45,814 nucleotides of DNA from Caldilineaceae bacterium (GCA_023384455.1 JAHDWH010000001.1:38750-84563), one strand, 5' to 3'; positions 19,538 through 28,647 are shown, numbered from the stretch's first letter. Notes: generated from the letters alone by a model not told the origin. Numbers and translations are program-made.

Positions 19538-21337
19538 TTACCTCTGCAGCCGGATAATCGGCAACAGCAGCGGGTGATCGCTCCGGGCCGGTGGGGCGGC
19601 GACGCCCTGCTGCTCGCCGGGCAATGCGCCAAGCGGAATCAGCGGCTGCTCGCGCAGGGCTTTGTCGGTCTGGGGTTGGCCGCCAGCCAGCGAACCTTCC
19701 GCAAGGCTGCGCCCACTGCCGAGATCGATCTGAAGTTGGAAGTCGGCAGCCGTATAGCCGTAGACCTCCACCTGATAGATGCCCCCCACGGTTGCAGTGA
19801 CAGTCAACTCGTCCACAGCCAGCCCTTCCTGCACGCTGGCCCAGACCGGTTGGGTTGGGTGGTTGGGCGGCCAGATGTAGAGGTCGGCGTCGCCACTGCT
19901 GGGCGCGAGCCGGGCGTGCAACTGCTGGCCCGGTTTCAGGATGTAGCGGTAGAGACGCACCTGGTCCTGCTGCACAGAATCCACCCCAGCCACGTAGTTC
20001 ACCCCCAGACGCAGGGGCGGGGAGACATTGCCCACCGCATCCGCGGCCCAGGCTTGCAGCAGATGGATGCCAGGCAGGGGCGAGAGTGTCCAGGCAGTCA
20101 GGGGCTGGGGCGTGGCAGCGGCCAGCCAGCCCGATTCCTGGGCCACCAGCCAGCGGCCCGCGCCCTGGCTATAGACAAACTCGCGCAGATAGTAGCCCCC
20201 AATCCCCCAGCCGGGCGGCGGGTCGGACGCCTGCAATTGCAAGGCAATCAGCGGATCCGATGTGCTCTGCCCCCCGTCGGCCAGGGCAAAGAGATCAATC
20301 TGGGGTGGGGTCTGGTCCGCGGCCACCTCCAGCACCCTCACCGTGCGGCTGATGGTATTATTGCCCTCCAGGGATTCGGCCACTGCGTTCAGGGGGTCGA
20401 TGACCGCGTAGAGGGTGTAGGTCTGGGCCGTCGTCGCCGCCCATTCCACGCTGGAGGTGCTGGCGCTGCCCCGGGGCGAGAGCAGGGGGATGATGCCCGT
20501 GCCGATCTTCGCCCCGCCCGCGCCGGGCTTGCCCTCGTAAAAATCCACCGCCACATTGACCAGCGGATTCTTGCCCCCCTGCCGCTCCACCACCAGCCCC
20601 AGCAGAGCCGTACCTCCCTTACGCACGCTACGAGGCGTACTCCACAGAGCGTGAGGTGCGCTGCTCAGGTCGTCGTTAACCGCCGTGTAGATTGTGTAGG
20701 CTGCGGCCAGCCAGTCGCCGTTGCCATCCGGGTTGTGGACGCTGATTGTATAGATGTTCGCTGGCAGATTGAACGGCACACTGGCGCGCAGATGCGTGGA
20801 CGAGAGGAAGAGTGTGGGTAGCGCCAGCACAGATGCGCCGTTATGCAGGCGCACTGCCGCGCCCGGCGCGAAATTGACGCCTGCCAACAGAATATCGGCT
20901 GGCTGATCGGTAAAGCCGTAGGCGGGCAGAAGGCGGCTGATCTGCACAGTGGCCTGCTTGACCGTAAAAGCGTTGGGTTGGGTTGTCTGCTGCTGGTCCG
21001 GGTTTTTCACCGTCAGGGCATAGACGCCTGGCGTCAACCCCATGGGCACGCTGGCCGTCAGGGTGGTGCTGTTGACAAATGTCACATCCAGCAGGGGGGT
21101 GCTGGCCAGGGAGACGGTGGGGGTGCTTATAAACCCGCTGCCGTGGATTAACACAGCAGTGGCAGCCGAATCGAAGCCACTGTTGGGCTGCACAGAGAGC
21201 AGCCCGGGGGGCGGCACAGTCTGCTGGCGGCTGGCCGCCGATGCAGTGGGCGGGGTCGATCCATTCCCTGCCATATACGCAAGGATGTAGACCGAAAGAG
21301 CAATCATCACATAAAGCAAGCGGCGAAAGCGGGTCAT
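19538..21337 (-). CDS. Secreted TIG/CARDB/Ig/PPC-like protein
   Basis: 599 aa. ATG at 21337 is chosen: AAAGGA lies 9 nt upstream and the residues that follow (MTRFRRLLYVMIALSV) make a proper signal peptide; the longer frame from 21415 has none. Domains: two TIG/IPT modules (about 30-205), then 'NDDLSSAPHALW' introducing a CARDB-like module ('LLSPRG', 'LYAVIDPLNAVAE'), an Ig-like module ('ADGGQSTSDPL') and a PPC-like module ('SGDADLYIWPPN', 'IYQVEVYGYTAAD'). It ends 'LLLPIIRLQR', a variant of the tail. The last three modules recur in the next two genes upstream, so these are paralogues. No catalytic motif is seen; surface or matrix adhesion is inferred. Confidence 0.85.
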   Translation of the reverse strand: MTRFRRLLYVMIALSVYILAYMAGNGSTPPTASAASRQQTVPPPGLLSVQPNSGFDSAATAVLIHGSGFISTPTVSLASTPLLDVTFVNSTTLTASVPMGLTPGVYALTVKNPDQQQTTQPNAFTVKQATVQISRLLPAYGFTDQPADILLAGVNFAPGAAVRLHNGASVLALPTLFLSSTHLRASVPFNLPANIYTISVHNPDGNGDWLAAAYTIYTAVNDDLSSAPHALWSTPRSVRKGGTALLGLVVERQGGKNPLVNVAVDFYEGKPGAGGAKIGTGIIPLLSPRGSASTSSVEWAATTAQTYTLYAVIDPLNAVAESLEGNNTISRTVRVLEVAADQTPPQIDLFALADGGQSTSDPLIALQLQASDPPPGWGIGGYYLREFVYSQGAGRWLVAQESGWLAAATPQPLTAWTLSPLPGIHLLQAWAADAVGNVSPPLRLGVNYVAGVDSVQQDQVRLYRYILKPGQQLHARLAPSSGDADLYIWPPNHPTQPVWASVQEGLAVDELTVTATVGGIYQVEVYGYTAADFQLQIDLGSGRSLAEGSLAGGQPQTDKALREQPLIPLGALPGEQQGVAAPPARSDHPLLLPIIRLQR

Positions 21338-21735
21338 AGACACACATCCTTTGGATAGATTATTGAGCAGGGGAATTGAAGGACGCAGATTTCCACAATT
21401 GCAGGAGTTACCCAATTGAGGTTTCGCTACGCCTCGAAGACTCGGCTATTCAACCGGCCCACTGGGTAACTCCTGTTTGCAATCGATCTTCGCAGATTCA
21501 CGCGGAGAGCAAGCGTCGATCCTTTTGGGTGCATCCCAGAATCGGGGTTGGGATGTGCCCGCCGAAGCAATTCGGCGTCTGCGCAGCAAGTCTGCTACGG
21601 AAAACCCGTTGAAAAGGGTCGGACTATCGGCCGCAGTGCGTTTCAACGCACTTCTCGTAGCAGGCGTCGGTTTGCAACCGATGCAGCGCTCTTAATCTAC
21701 GGTTTCTGCGCAATCTGCGTCCCTGTTTTCTCCTC
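21338..21735. other. Intergenic region with several hairpins
   Basis: These 398 nt between two secreted-protein genes hold no credible gene. They contain an inverted repeat with 13-bp arms CAGGAGTTACCCA (21402-21414) and its complement (21463-21475), a perfect 8-bp palindromic hairpin AGTGCGTT/AACGCACT (21635-21652), CGGTT/AACCG (21668-21680) and a CTGCTACG inverted pair (21593 and 21656). No T-run marks a standard terminator. Confidence 0.6.
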
Positions 21736-24312
21736 TCAGCGGGTAGCGGCGGGCAGGTAGATACGATAGGTAGGCGGCACTGTTTGGGGTACGTTGCGCG
21801 GTGGCTCGCTCTGGGGATCGAGAACAGGCGTTACTGGCTTCGCCTTATTCGGATCCTCACCGCCGGGCTGAACAACGCCCAACTGCATACGGCTGGCGGC
21901 CGTGTGGGATTGGATGGTCAACTGATAGCGAGCGCTGGAATAGCCGTAAATCTCGATCTGATAGACACCCGCGGTCTTTGCCTGGAAGACCAGCGATTCG
22001 ACCGCGCTGCTGCTCAGATTGCTGACCCAGGGCGGACGACCCGCCTGCCAGTCCGGCGGCCAGATGTAGAGGTCTGCATCGCCGGAGACCGGTTGCATCT
22101 GCACATTCAGCGTCTCCCCCACGGCCAGAGTACGCCGGTAGATGCGGGCCTGGTTGCGGGCCACAAATTCTGTCGGCGGCAGGTAGTTGACACTGTCCTG
22201 GGCAGGATAGACGGAGATGTTGCCCGCCACATCCCTGGCCCAGGCCTGGATGTAGTGATTGCCACCCACGGGCGTCAGCGTCCAGGGCTTGCTGATGTGG
22301 TTGGTGGTGTAGCTGATCCAGTCGCTGTCCTGCACCTGCACCCAGAGTTGGGTGCCCTGGCTATACTCAAACTCCACATAGCGCACGTCGGCCACGCCAG
22401 AGCCGCCGGGGTTGGGCAGATCACTGGCTGTGGCGTCCAGATAGACCAGCGTGCTGGTGACAGTATCCACGTCGCCGCTGATGACGAAGTTATCCACCCG
22501 GGGGGCCAACCGGTCAGCCGCCGGGGGCAGGACAGTCACCGTGCGGGTCACCACATTGTTGGCCTCGCTGCCCTCTTTCACCAGATCCGTGGGATCGATC
22601 TGGGCCACAAGCGTATAGTCGCCGGGGGCGCTGGGTGTCCACACCACCCGCTCCGTGCCCGCCTGACCGTCCGGCGCGAGCAGAGCGACCGCGCCGTCCC
22701 CCAGCAGCGTGCCATTCACAGAAAAGCGCACAAGCAGATTGCTCAGGGGTGCATCACCCCCCTTACGGTGAATCATCATCCCAATCTGCGCGGCAGCCTC
22801 GGCCCGGGGGGCCACCGGCTCCACCCAAAGCTCCTGACTTTGGCCGTAGAGATCGTCGTTGGGAGCCAGAACCGTATAGCCTTTATTCAGCGTCGAGGCA
22901 GCGCCGCCGGGGTAGGAAGCGCTCACATCGTAGTCACCGGCAGCCAATCCCTGGGGCAATACGCCCAGGGCATGGGTGCGGTTGATCACTTGCAGATTCT
23001 CCAGCGCGCTGGGACCGATGGCGACTTGCAGGCCATCGGCAAAATTGAAGCCGTAGATGTGTACATCCGTCGCCACATCCCCATAGGCCTGGTTGGGGCG
23101 CGTCTGTTGCAGTTCCGGCGGACCCGACAGAATTGTGAAAGCTCTGGGCAAGAAACCCCGCCGTCCCCCGTCATTCGTGACCGACGCGCAATAGTCCCCC
23201 GGTTTCAGATTGGCCTGGACAATCGCGATCAATTGTTGGCTGTTGATCCAACTGGCATCCAGCAATTGGACACAATCCGTGGGTTTGCAGATTCCCGTCT
23301 GGTAAGGACAAAATTCGACCATCACCGGAAAGGAAAAGTTCGCGCCGGTAAGGGTCATATTTGTATTGCGGTCGTTGAAGCCTCTGCTGGGGTTGATGGT
23401 GGCCACGGCAGGCAATGGCCCCGCAATACCGCCCTCGCTCTGCACTTTGAGCAGGTAACTGGATTCAAATGGATCGTAATCGAGAGGATCACCGTTAGGC
23501 GTAGAGTTTTCTATTTGCAGGTAATAGGTTCCGGTGCTTGGCGCGATGATCTCTAAGCGTGAAGTCGTGCCAAAGGCACCCGGGGGAGGTCCGCCACACG
23601 AGTCGGCCAGCGAGATAGTCGGCCAGGCTTGCGCTCCGATACCGGCGGCCGTCACCGTGTAAGTGACATCCTTTGTCACCTGAAACTTAACCCAATCCAC
23701 ATCCCCCATATTTCCTTTGGGCGAGAAGTTATGGCGCTGGGGAATGCCATCCACAGCAATGGCGCTGGCTGTGGCACACTCGTTGTCCGGTTCGTAGGTG
23801 TCTGAGCCTGCCCCGGGCACCTCTGGCTCCACACAGACATCCACCTGGGCACGGTTGTTGGTTTCATCACTTTCAGCGATCAACTCAAGTGGATCAACCA
23901 CTGCATAGACCACGTGATTGCAACCTGAGGTAGTAAAGGTAAATTCGGCATATTCGACCGTCATAGAATCCCCAGCGGGCCATACAACACCGACAACGAA
24001 TTCTTTGGTCGCCGGTGTGTCCTTTGTGGGAGGACGGTCAACCGGATCGATGTAGAGATAAACGCGACGTCCAGCCACGCTTTCTGTTCCCACATTGCGC
24101 ACGATAACGGTCATCGTCGCCGGCACAGTCGTATGTGGATTCGGCGGACTCAGGACAAGCGACTCCACGGCCAGATCGACGGTAGTAGGCGCTGCTGGCT
24201 GATCAATCGTCGAAATGGGTTCGTCGGCAGTGACTTCCAATGTACGAAAGAAGGCAGCCAGCAGCAGAGACACAACGACCAAAAGCAATGTAATCCTCAG
24301 ATTGCTCGGCAT
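21736..24312 (-). CDS. Secreted CARDB/PPC/TIG/Ig protein
   Basis: 858 aa. The start at 24312 is preferred to 24381 because the signal peptide (MPSNLRITLLLVVVSLLLAAFF) begins there, with GGGGGA 8-13 nt upstream. Modules: CARDB (about 45-165, 'VDLAVESLVLSPPNP'), PPC (about 175-300, 'YEPDNECATASAI'), two TIG-like modules (about 305-480), 'NDDLYGQSQELW' introducing a second CARDB-like module, an Ig-like module, and a PPC-like module with 'SGDADLYIWPPDW' and 'IYQIEIYGYSSA'. It ends 'YRIYLPAATR'. Its C-terminal half is paralogous to the 599- and 944-aa neighbours. No enzymatic motif is visible; a cell-surface or matrix role is inferred. Confidence 0.87.
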   Translation of the reverse strand: MPSNLRITLLLVVVSLLLAAFFRTLEVTADEPISTIDQPAAPTTVDLAVESLVLSPPNPHTTVPATMTVIVRNVGTESVAGRRVYLYIDPVDRPPTKDTPATKEFVVGVVWPAGDSMTVEYAEFTFTTSGCNHVVYAVVDPLELIAESDETNNRAQVDVCVEPEVPGAGSDTYEPDNECATASAIAVDGIPQRHNFSPKGNMGDVDWVKFQVTKDVTYTVTAAGIGAQAWPTISLADSCGGPPPGAFGTTSRLEIIAPSTGTYYLQIENSTPNGDPLDYDPFESSYLLKVQSEGGIAGPLPAVATINPSRGFNDRNTNMTLTGANFSFPVMVEFCPYQTGICKPTDCVQLLDASWINSQQLIAIVQANLKPGDYCASVTNDGGRRGFLPRAFTILSGPPELQQTRPNQAYGDVATDVHIYGFNFADGLQVAIGPSALENLQVINRTHALGVLPQGLAAGDYDVSASYPGGAASTLNKGYTVLAPNDDLYGQSQELWVEPVAPRAEAAAQIGMMIHRKGGDAPLSNLLVRFSVNGTLLGDGAVALLAPDGQAGTERVVWTPSAPGDYTLVAQIDPTDLVKEGSEANNVVTRTVTVLPPAADRLAPRVDNFVISGDVDTVTSTLVYLDATASDLPNPGGSGVADVRYVEFEYSQGTQLWVQVQDSDWISYTTNHISKPWTLTPVGGNHYIQAWARDVAGNISVYPAQDSVNYLPPTEFVARNQARIYRRTLAVGETLNVQMQPVSGDADLYIWPPDWQAGRPPWVSNLSSSAVESLVFQAKTAGVYQIEIYGYSSARYQLTIQSHTAASRMQLGVVQPGGEDPNKAKPVTPVLDPQSEPPRNVPQTVPPTYRIYLPAATR

Positions 24313-24352
24313 AGATAGATTCCCCCAACCTTCTATAATTGGCGTAAATGAG

Positions 24353-24391
24353 GATACAGCGTGATTGTCCAGGACAACCACGCTGTATCCT
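24353..24391. repeat. Near-perfect palindrome between two secreted-protein genes
   Basis: A 19-bp arm beginning GGATACAGCGTG is followed after one base by its inverted copy, with a single mismatch. It lies between the vWA gene stop (24427) and the next gene start (24312). There is no T-run, so it is better called a cruciform or processing hairpin than a terminator. A second small hairpin (CCCGAT/ATCGGG, 24419-24434) overlaps the vWA stop codon. Confidence 0.7.
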
Positions 24392-24426
24392 TACTCACGA
24401 TTCACACTTTCCCGTCATCCCGATGT

Positions 24427-27261
24427 TTATCGGGTGGACAAGGGTAGATAGACGCTGTATTGCGGTGCGGCTGGTGCAACCTGCACCGGTTCGGGCGGGT
24501 TGGCAGCGATAAGCAGAGGCGCACTGCCAGCCGGTAGCACCGGCTCGGAAGGCAGTTGCTTGTTCGCATTCACATGCACCACATCCCCAGCCGAAGCAGC
24601 AGAGATATCCGCAGCCGCCACCACGCCTCGATGGGCTTCCATCTGAATGTCGTAGCGGGACGGGGTGAAACCATAGACCTCCACCTGATAGATGCCACCC
24701 ACGGGCACGGTGATGGAGATGTACTCTGTGGCTCCGTGCTCCTGGTTGCTCACCCACGGCGCGCGTCCACCAGTATCCCAATCCGGCGGCCAGATGTAGA
24801 GGTCAGGATCACCGCTGCACGGACTGACCTGCACCTCCAACACATCGCCAGCTTGCAGGTCCTGCTGATAGGTACGGGTGCCGTTGCGTCCCACCGCCTC
24901 GCAGGGGCGAATGTAGTTGAAGCGCTGTACGTAGGGGAAGCGGGTGACATTGCCTACTTTGTCCGACACCCAGGCCTGCATATAGCGCAGACCGCCCTGG
25001 GCCACCAGCGACCAATCCCAGTTGGCGTTGAAAGCTTGCCAACCGCTGGTCTGCACCGGTTCCCAGACACCCGCGGCCTGGTTGAAGAGGTACTCCACGA
25101 AGTAGAGTTGGTCCACACCGCTGGGGGTCACATTCTGCTGGGCAAAGTCCTGGGCATTGACCCGCATGGTGACTTCGGGCGTGTAAACGCTGTCCACATT
25201 GTCGGTGCCGTTGCCAATCTCGAATACTGTGACCACCGGGGCCACCCGGTCCTGTTGGGGCGATGCCGGCGGCGCAACGATAACTGTGCGCGATATCACA
25301 TTGTTGTCTTCGATGTCCTCGACAACTTTGTTGTCTGGGTCAATGACCGCATAGAGGGTGTATTTGCCCTGCCCCTGACTGGGTATCCAGCCTACCGCAC
25401 TGGTACTGGTGCCCGAGATGCGCTCGGTGGGGTTCACCCGGGGCGAGAGCAGGGGGATAGTTCCATCCCCAATCTGCACACCCACGCCCGGCTCGCCTTC
25501 CCAGAAACGTACTGTCAGGTTCTGGATGGGGTTCTTGCCGCCCCGGCGATGGACGATCTGCCCGATTTTGATGTCCTCACCCACATAGGCCACAATCGAC
25601 GGGTCTACCCACAACTCTTGGGAGCGTCCCCACAGGTCGTCGTTCAGGTCGGCAGGCAGCAGCCGGTAATAGCCCGCTGCGTTGGCCGAGGTTGCCCCAC
25701 ACGCGGTCGTAACTGTGACTTTGTGCAGACCCTTCCAGGAGGAATCTTCCGGTCCAGCAGGCAGGCTGCCTACCATACAGAATTCGCTGACAATGCTCTG
25801 GTTCTCCAGGGTCAGGGTCCCCGTGGGCAATTCCATACTGGCGATGCTGCCCGGCGGGAAGCCTTCGGGTCCACAGATGGTCAGTTCTGTAGGCAGGTCT
25901 GTGTAGCCTTCTTTGGGGCGCACGGCCAGAATCGGCGCATCGTTAGAGTAGATGCGCAAGGCCGAGGGCAGCAGGCTGGTGTAGGGGCCACCCGAGGATG
26001 CGTCGCACTGGGTGACGGAGATATCGTACTTATCCGGGGCCAGGCTGCTGGGGATGGTGGCCGAAATACCGGCTGTATCCCAGGCTTGACGGGTCAACTG
26101 TGTGTTCCCAGCGAAAACACCCGGCTCAAAGAAACCACCACCGAAGAGGTCGGCCGGCGTATCTGCCCCAAAGCAGGCCCACGCAGGTTGCACGTCGGTC
26201 AGCGTCGGCGCACCACACAGCGAACGTACTTTCACCATCGGTACCGGGAAGGTGAAGCCATCCGGGTTGCCATCGGCGTTGATATAGGTGGCAATGGCAC
26301 TGTCGTTGGTGGGCCAGTCACCCGCCTGACCGGTCATGGCTACCTGATAGGAGAGGGCAATGCCTGCTGTGGGCACGGCCTGCAGATTCCAGATGAGGGT
26401 GTTGTTGTCTACCGTGGGTGACAATGCCCCCTGGAAGGAGCCGGCAATCAGACTTACTGCACTGCTCAGGGTGTCAGTGATGACCATATTACGCGCTGCC
26501 ACCCGCACAGTCCCGCTGATGCTCTGGTAGAGTGCCACCAGTTGGGAGGATTGGGGCGCATAGTAGTAGTCATTGGCCGATGAGGCAATGCGGCGCAATT
26601 GATTGGCATCCGCATTGGCCCCCAGACCGATTGAGATAATCCGGTAGCCTTTGCGTTTGATGCGATCTGCCGCTGCATAGAGGGACGCAGAGGAAGTCTC
26701 ATTGTGAATCCCATCCGAGAGAACCACAATCACCGGCGCGTTTAACGCACTGCGCGCACTGCGTCCCAGTTCAGCCTCTGCCAGCTCCAGCCCTTCCTGA
26801 ATGTTGGTCATGCCGCTGGCAAAGAGCCGGTTGATGGCTGTTGAGACCGAAGTGGCGTCCTGGCTGAGGGCGTGGTCCAGGCGACCGGCGTTTGTGCTCG
26901 AAAACGAGGAGACGCCCGCCTGATCCACTGTCAGATCCATCTGATTCACAAAGGTTATCGCCGCCTGTTTGGCATGCGCAATACTGTTGCCGCTCATGCT
27001 GCCAGAGCGGTCAATCACCAACAGCACATCCACTGGGCTGTTTATGGCCGAGCAGTTGCCTGTCGCCTGCACCCACAGCGACACTGTCACCACTCCGCCC
27101 GCATCCACTTCCCCCGGCACTGCCGTCTTGTCATACGTCACCGCACAGTTCGGGGTCTGTTGCAGCTCTGCCGCTGATGCTTCCATCAGACCAAGCCGCA
27201 AACCCAACCAGGTAGTACTTGCAAACACAAGGACTAGAAACACGATCTTCCAATTTCTCAT
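24427..27261 (-). CDS. Secreted von Willebrand factor A protein with CARDB/Ig/PPC-like tail
   Basis: 944 aa; ATG at 27261 has GGAGG 8 nt upstream. The signal peptide ends near 'EASAAE'. The vWA domain (about 77-250) has an intact MIDAS: Asp84, Ser86 and Ser88 in 'DRSGS', a Thr in 'GMTNIQEG' and an Asp in 'LSDG', so divalent-metal-dependent ligand binding is likely. It is followed by a DUF11-like repeat ('DTLSSAVSLIAGSF'), TIG-like stretches, then the shared module 'NDDLWGRSQELW', CARDB, Ig-like and PPC-like ('SGDPDLYIWPPDW', 'IYQVEVYGFTPS'). It ends 'YSVYLPLSTR'. It is the first gene of the minus-strand array; a promoter is expected in the AT-richer region upstream, but I could not fix one. 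Confidence 0.9.
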   Translation of the reverse strand: MRNWKIVFLVLVFASTTWLGLRLGLMEASAAELQQTPNCAVTYDKTAVPGEVDAGGVVTVSLWVQATGNCSAINSPVDVLLVIDRSGSMSGNSIAHAKQAAITFVNQMDLTVDQAGVSSFSSTNAGRLDHALSQDATSVSTAINRLFASGMTNIQEGLELAEAELGRSARSALNAPVIVVLSDGIHNETSSASLYAAADRIKRKGYRIISIGLGANADANQLRRIASSANDYYYAPQSSQLVALYQSISGTVRVAARNMVITDTLSSAVSLIAGSFQGALSPTVDNNTLIWNLQAVPTAGIALSYQVAMTGQAGDWPTNDSAIATYINADGNPDGFTFPVPMVKVRSLCGAPTLTDVQPAWACFGADTPADLFGGGFFEPGVFAGNTQLTRQAWDTAGISATIPSSLAPDKYDISVTQCDASSGGPYTSLLPSALRIYSNDAPILAVRPKEGYTDLPTELTICGPEGFPPGSIASMELPTGTLTLENQSIVSEFCMVGSLPAGPEDSSWKGLHKVTVTTACGATSANAAGYYRLLPADLNDDLWGRSQELWVDPSIVAYVGEDIKIGQIVHRRGGKNPIQNLTVRFWEGEPGVGVQIGDGTIPLLSPRVNPTERISGTSTSAVGWIPSQGQGKYTLYAVIDPDNKVVEDIEDNNVISRTVIVAPPASPQQDRVAPVVTVFEIGNGTDNVDSVYTPEVTMRVNAQDFAQQNVTPSGVDQLYFVEYLFNQAAGVWEPVQTSGWQAFNANWDWSLVAQGGLRYMQAWVSDKVGNVTRFPYVQRFNYIRPCEAVGRNGTRTYQQDLQAGDVLEVQVSPCSGDPDLYIWPPDWDTGGRAPWVSNQEHGATEYISITVPVGGIYQVEVYGFTPSRYDIQMEAHRGVVAAADISAASAGDVVHVNANKQLPSEPVLPAGSAPLLIAANPPEPVQVAPAAPQYSVYLPLSTR

Positions 27262-27894
27262 AGCTCAATCCTCCAGTGGTAATGGAATGTTGCCAGCTAT
27301 GCGAAGTACACCAAGTATCTCAATTGGCTGAGGATGATGTAGATCGGGACTGCTGGCCAAGGCATTAGGTTCTCGGCAACGATTCCAGCGTTTACACAGA
27401 TGTGCGCAAGCAGTTTATAGCGTTACTTAATGTTGAGGAACAGGTACTATGAATAGCAAAAAGTGTAGGAGTACAGATCGAAGCAGCACAAGAGGTATCG
27501 CTAGAGATGCAGAAAAAATCTGCTACGCCAGCAATTGTTCACCCGTGTTCTGAGGATGATGTGAGGATACTAAACGATGACGAACACGAATGATATGTCA
27601 GTGAACCATTGTTGGTCACTTGACGATCCAATCATAGTACAAAGTACCTAATACTGCAACTTAACCTTAGCCCAAATTCACATCTCACCACTCCACTATT
27701 TTGATATTGTTTGTTTGGGTGGAATGAGATAAATCGGCAGGCTGCACCTCTTTCTCCCAGGTCCTGTTGACGTTTGAAGGGAACGAAGGGAGAATAATGA
27801 AGTGTGATATCACTTGTTCAAGTGAGGAATAGCCATCAAGTTGAACGGAGGAAATATGTCAACAAGCAAGATACCAGACAGGCAGTGGCGCTAG
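27262..27894. other. Gene-free region upstream of the vWA gene
   Basis: About 630 nt, more AT-rich than its surroundings, with no credible gene. Two very short frames with good ribosome sites occur (ATG at 27798, 11 codons; ATG after GGAGGAA at 27856, 12 codons), but I do not call them. A small palindrome AAGTGTGATATCACTT lies near 27801. The promoter of the vWA gene should lie here. Confidence 0.4.
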
Positions 27895-28160
27895 ATGTTT
27901 GTCTGCGCTGCATATCAAACTGCGTCACAACGGCAAAATCGAGACTGTGACCGTCTACATTGCCCTTGCCGTGGACACAGAGGGGCACAAAGACGTGCTG
28001 GGGAGTGGGTTGGAAAAGGAACGGAACTCTCCACCTTTTTCAACTGTCCCAGAGAGATTCGGCGGCTGATTTACACCAGCAATACAATTGAGGGCTACAA
28101 CCAGCAATTGCATAAGGTAACCAAGTACAAAGCGATTTTCCCACACTGTAGCAGTCAGAG
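27895..28160 (+). pseudogene. IS256-family (Mutator) transposase, internally deleted remnant
   Basis: Two frames carry transposase pieces. One frame gives ALHIKLRHNGKIETVTVYIA then 'LAVDTEGHKDVLG', the DDE-region strand of IS256-type transposases. The other gives 'ELSTFFNCPREIRRLIYTSN' then 'TIEGYNQQLHKVTK', the conserved C-terminal helix-rich block. In a complete enzyme these blocks are separated by well over 100 residues, so a large internal deletion plus a frame change has occurred. N- and C-terminal ends are missing. It cannot be active. Confidence 0.75.
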
Positions 28161-28180
28161 AGATCATGCAAAGAGAGCGA

Positions 28181-28268
28181 GACGCAGATAAACGCTGATC
28201 CAGAGAGAAAAATCAACGTTTATCTGCGTCCAAAATTTCAGTATGTCGTTGACCGTTACAAAAAATGG
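28181..28268. repeat. Inverted repeat next to the transposase remnant
   Basis: GACGCAGATAAACG (28181-28194) and an inverted copy ending near 28232 flank about 20 nt. The following bases TTTCAGTATGTCGTTGACC and TACAAAAA resemble the outer arm of the element at 32691-32822, so both may belong to one dispersed family. A further inverted pair, GGCATGGTTCA (28268) and TGAACCATGCC (28398), brackets the next 140 bp. Confidence 0.55.
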
Positions 28269-28488
28269 CATGGTTCATTTTCGACAAATTCTGCTTTACA
28301 AATTCTCGGCGCATTTTCTATCGGCCCACAGGAGTGAGTAGGTGAAGCTATCCGCCATTGACGCACCAAAATTGTAAAGATGATTCGGCCACTTTTGAAC
28401 CATGCCCAAAAAATCACTTATTTTCAAGAATCATTGCACGTATAAAGACTTCCCTTAGACGGGGATTTCGAACCTTAAACGGACTAGG
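28269..28488. other. Gene-free stretch between the IS remnant and tRNA-Val
   Basis: No gene is visible. Apart from the 11-bp GGCATGGTTCA inverted pair there is only unremarkable AT-rich sequence downstream of the tRNA. A short open frame crossing into the tRNA (28358-28543) is rejected. Confidence 0.5.
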
Positions 28489-28562
28489 TGGGCGAAGAGG
28501 GACTCGAACCCCCGACCCCCTCCTTGTAAGGGAGGTGCTCTAACCAACTGAGCTATTCGCCC
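28489..28562 (-). tRNA. tRNA-Val (anticodon TAC)
   Basis: The minus strand folds as a full cloverleaf of 74 nt: acceptor GGGCGAA/TTCGCCC with discriminator A, D-arm with AGCTCAGTTGGTTAGAGC, anticodon stem CCTCC/GGAGG with loop CTTACAA (anticodon TAC, reading GTA valine codons), and T-arm GGTTCGAGTCC. CCA is not encoded. It has a consensus promoter at 28619-28647 and a strong hairpin in the short leader. Confidence 0.95.
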
Positions 28563-28571
28563 GCAACTGTC

Positions 28572-28605
28572 AGAAGTTCGACTTTTCGGAAAAAGTCGAA
28601 CTTCT
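28572..28605. repeat. Perfect 15-bp hairpin in the leader of tRNA-Val
   Basis: AGAAGTTCGACTTTT, a CGGA loop and the exact inverted copy. It lies 10 nt before the 5' end of the tRNA and just after the predicted transcription start near 28612. On the plus strand it is followed by TTTT, so it could terminate plus-strand transcripts, but no plus-strand gene precedes it. It may guide 5' processing of the tRNA precursor. Confidence 0.75.
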
Positions 28606-28618
28606 TTTCGCACGGATA

Positions 28619-28647
28619 AATATACCCGGAGTGGGGGGAGTTGTCAA
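28619..28647 (-). promoter_or_regulatory. Consensus promoter for tRNA-Val
   Basis: On the minus strand TTGACA (28642-28647) and TATATT (28619-28624) are separated by exactly 17 nt. The -35 box is perfect and the -10 differs at one position. Predicted transcription start is about 28612, leading into the hairpin and tRNA. Confidence 0.85.

Noticed and set aside
19331..20821. Long plus-strand open frame (496 codons)
   Set aside because: It is antisense to the TIG/CARDB gene, has no recognisable domain, and its composition mirrors the real frame.
21784..26421. Long plus-strand open frames of 590 and 621 codons
   Set aside because: Both lie opposite well-supported secreted-protein genes with clear signal peptides and domains; GC-rich third positions keep the complement open.
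28456..28474. Second tRNA-like T-arm downstream of tRNA-Val as an attachment-site remnant
   Set aside because: Only a short GGTTCGAAATCCCC-like stretch is present, with no match to the tRNA 3' end and no integrase nearby.
28358..28543. Small protein crossing tRNA-Val
   Set aside because: It runs through the tRNA and has no family match or convincing ribosome site.
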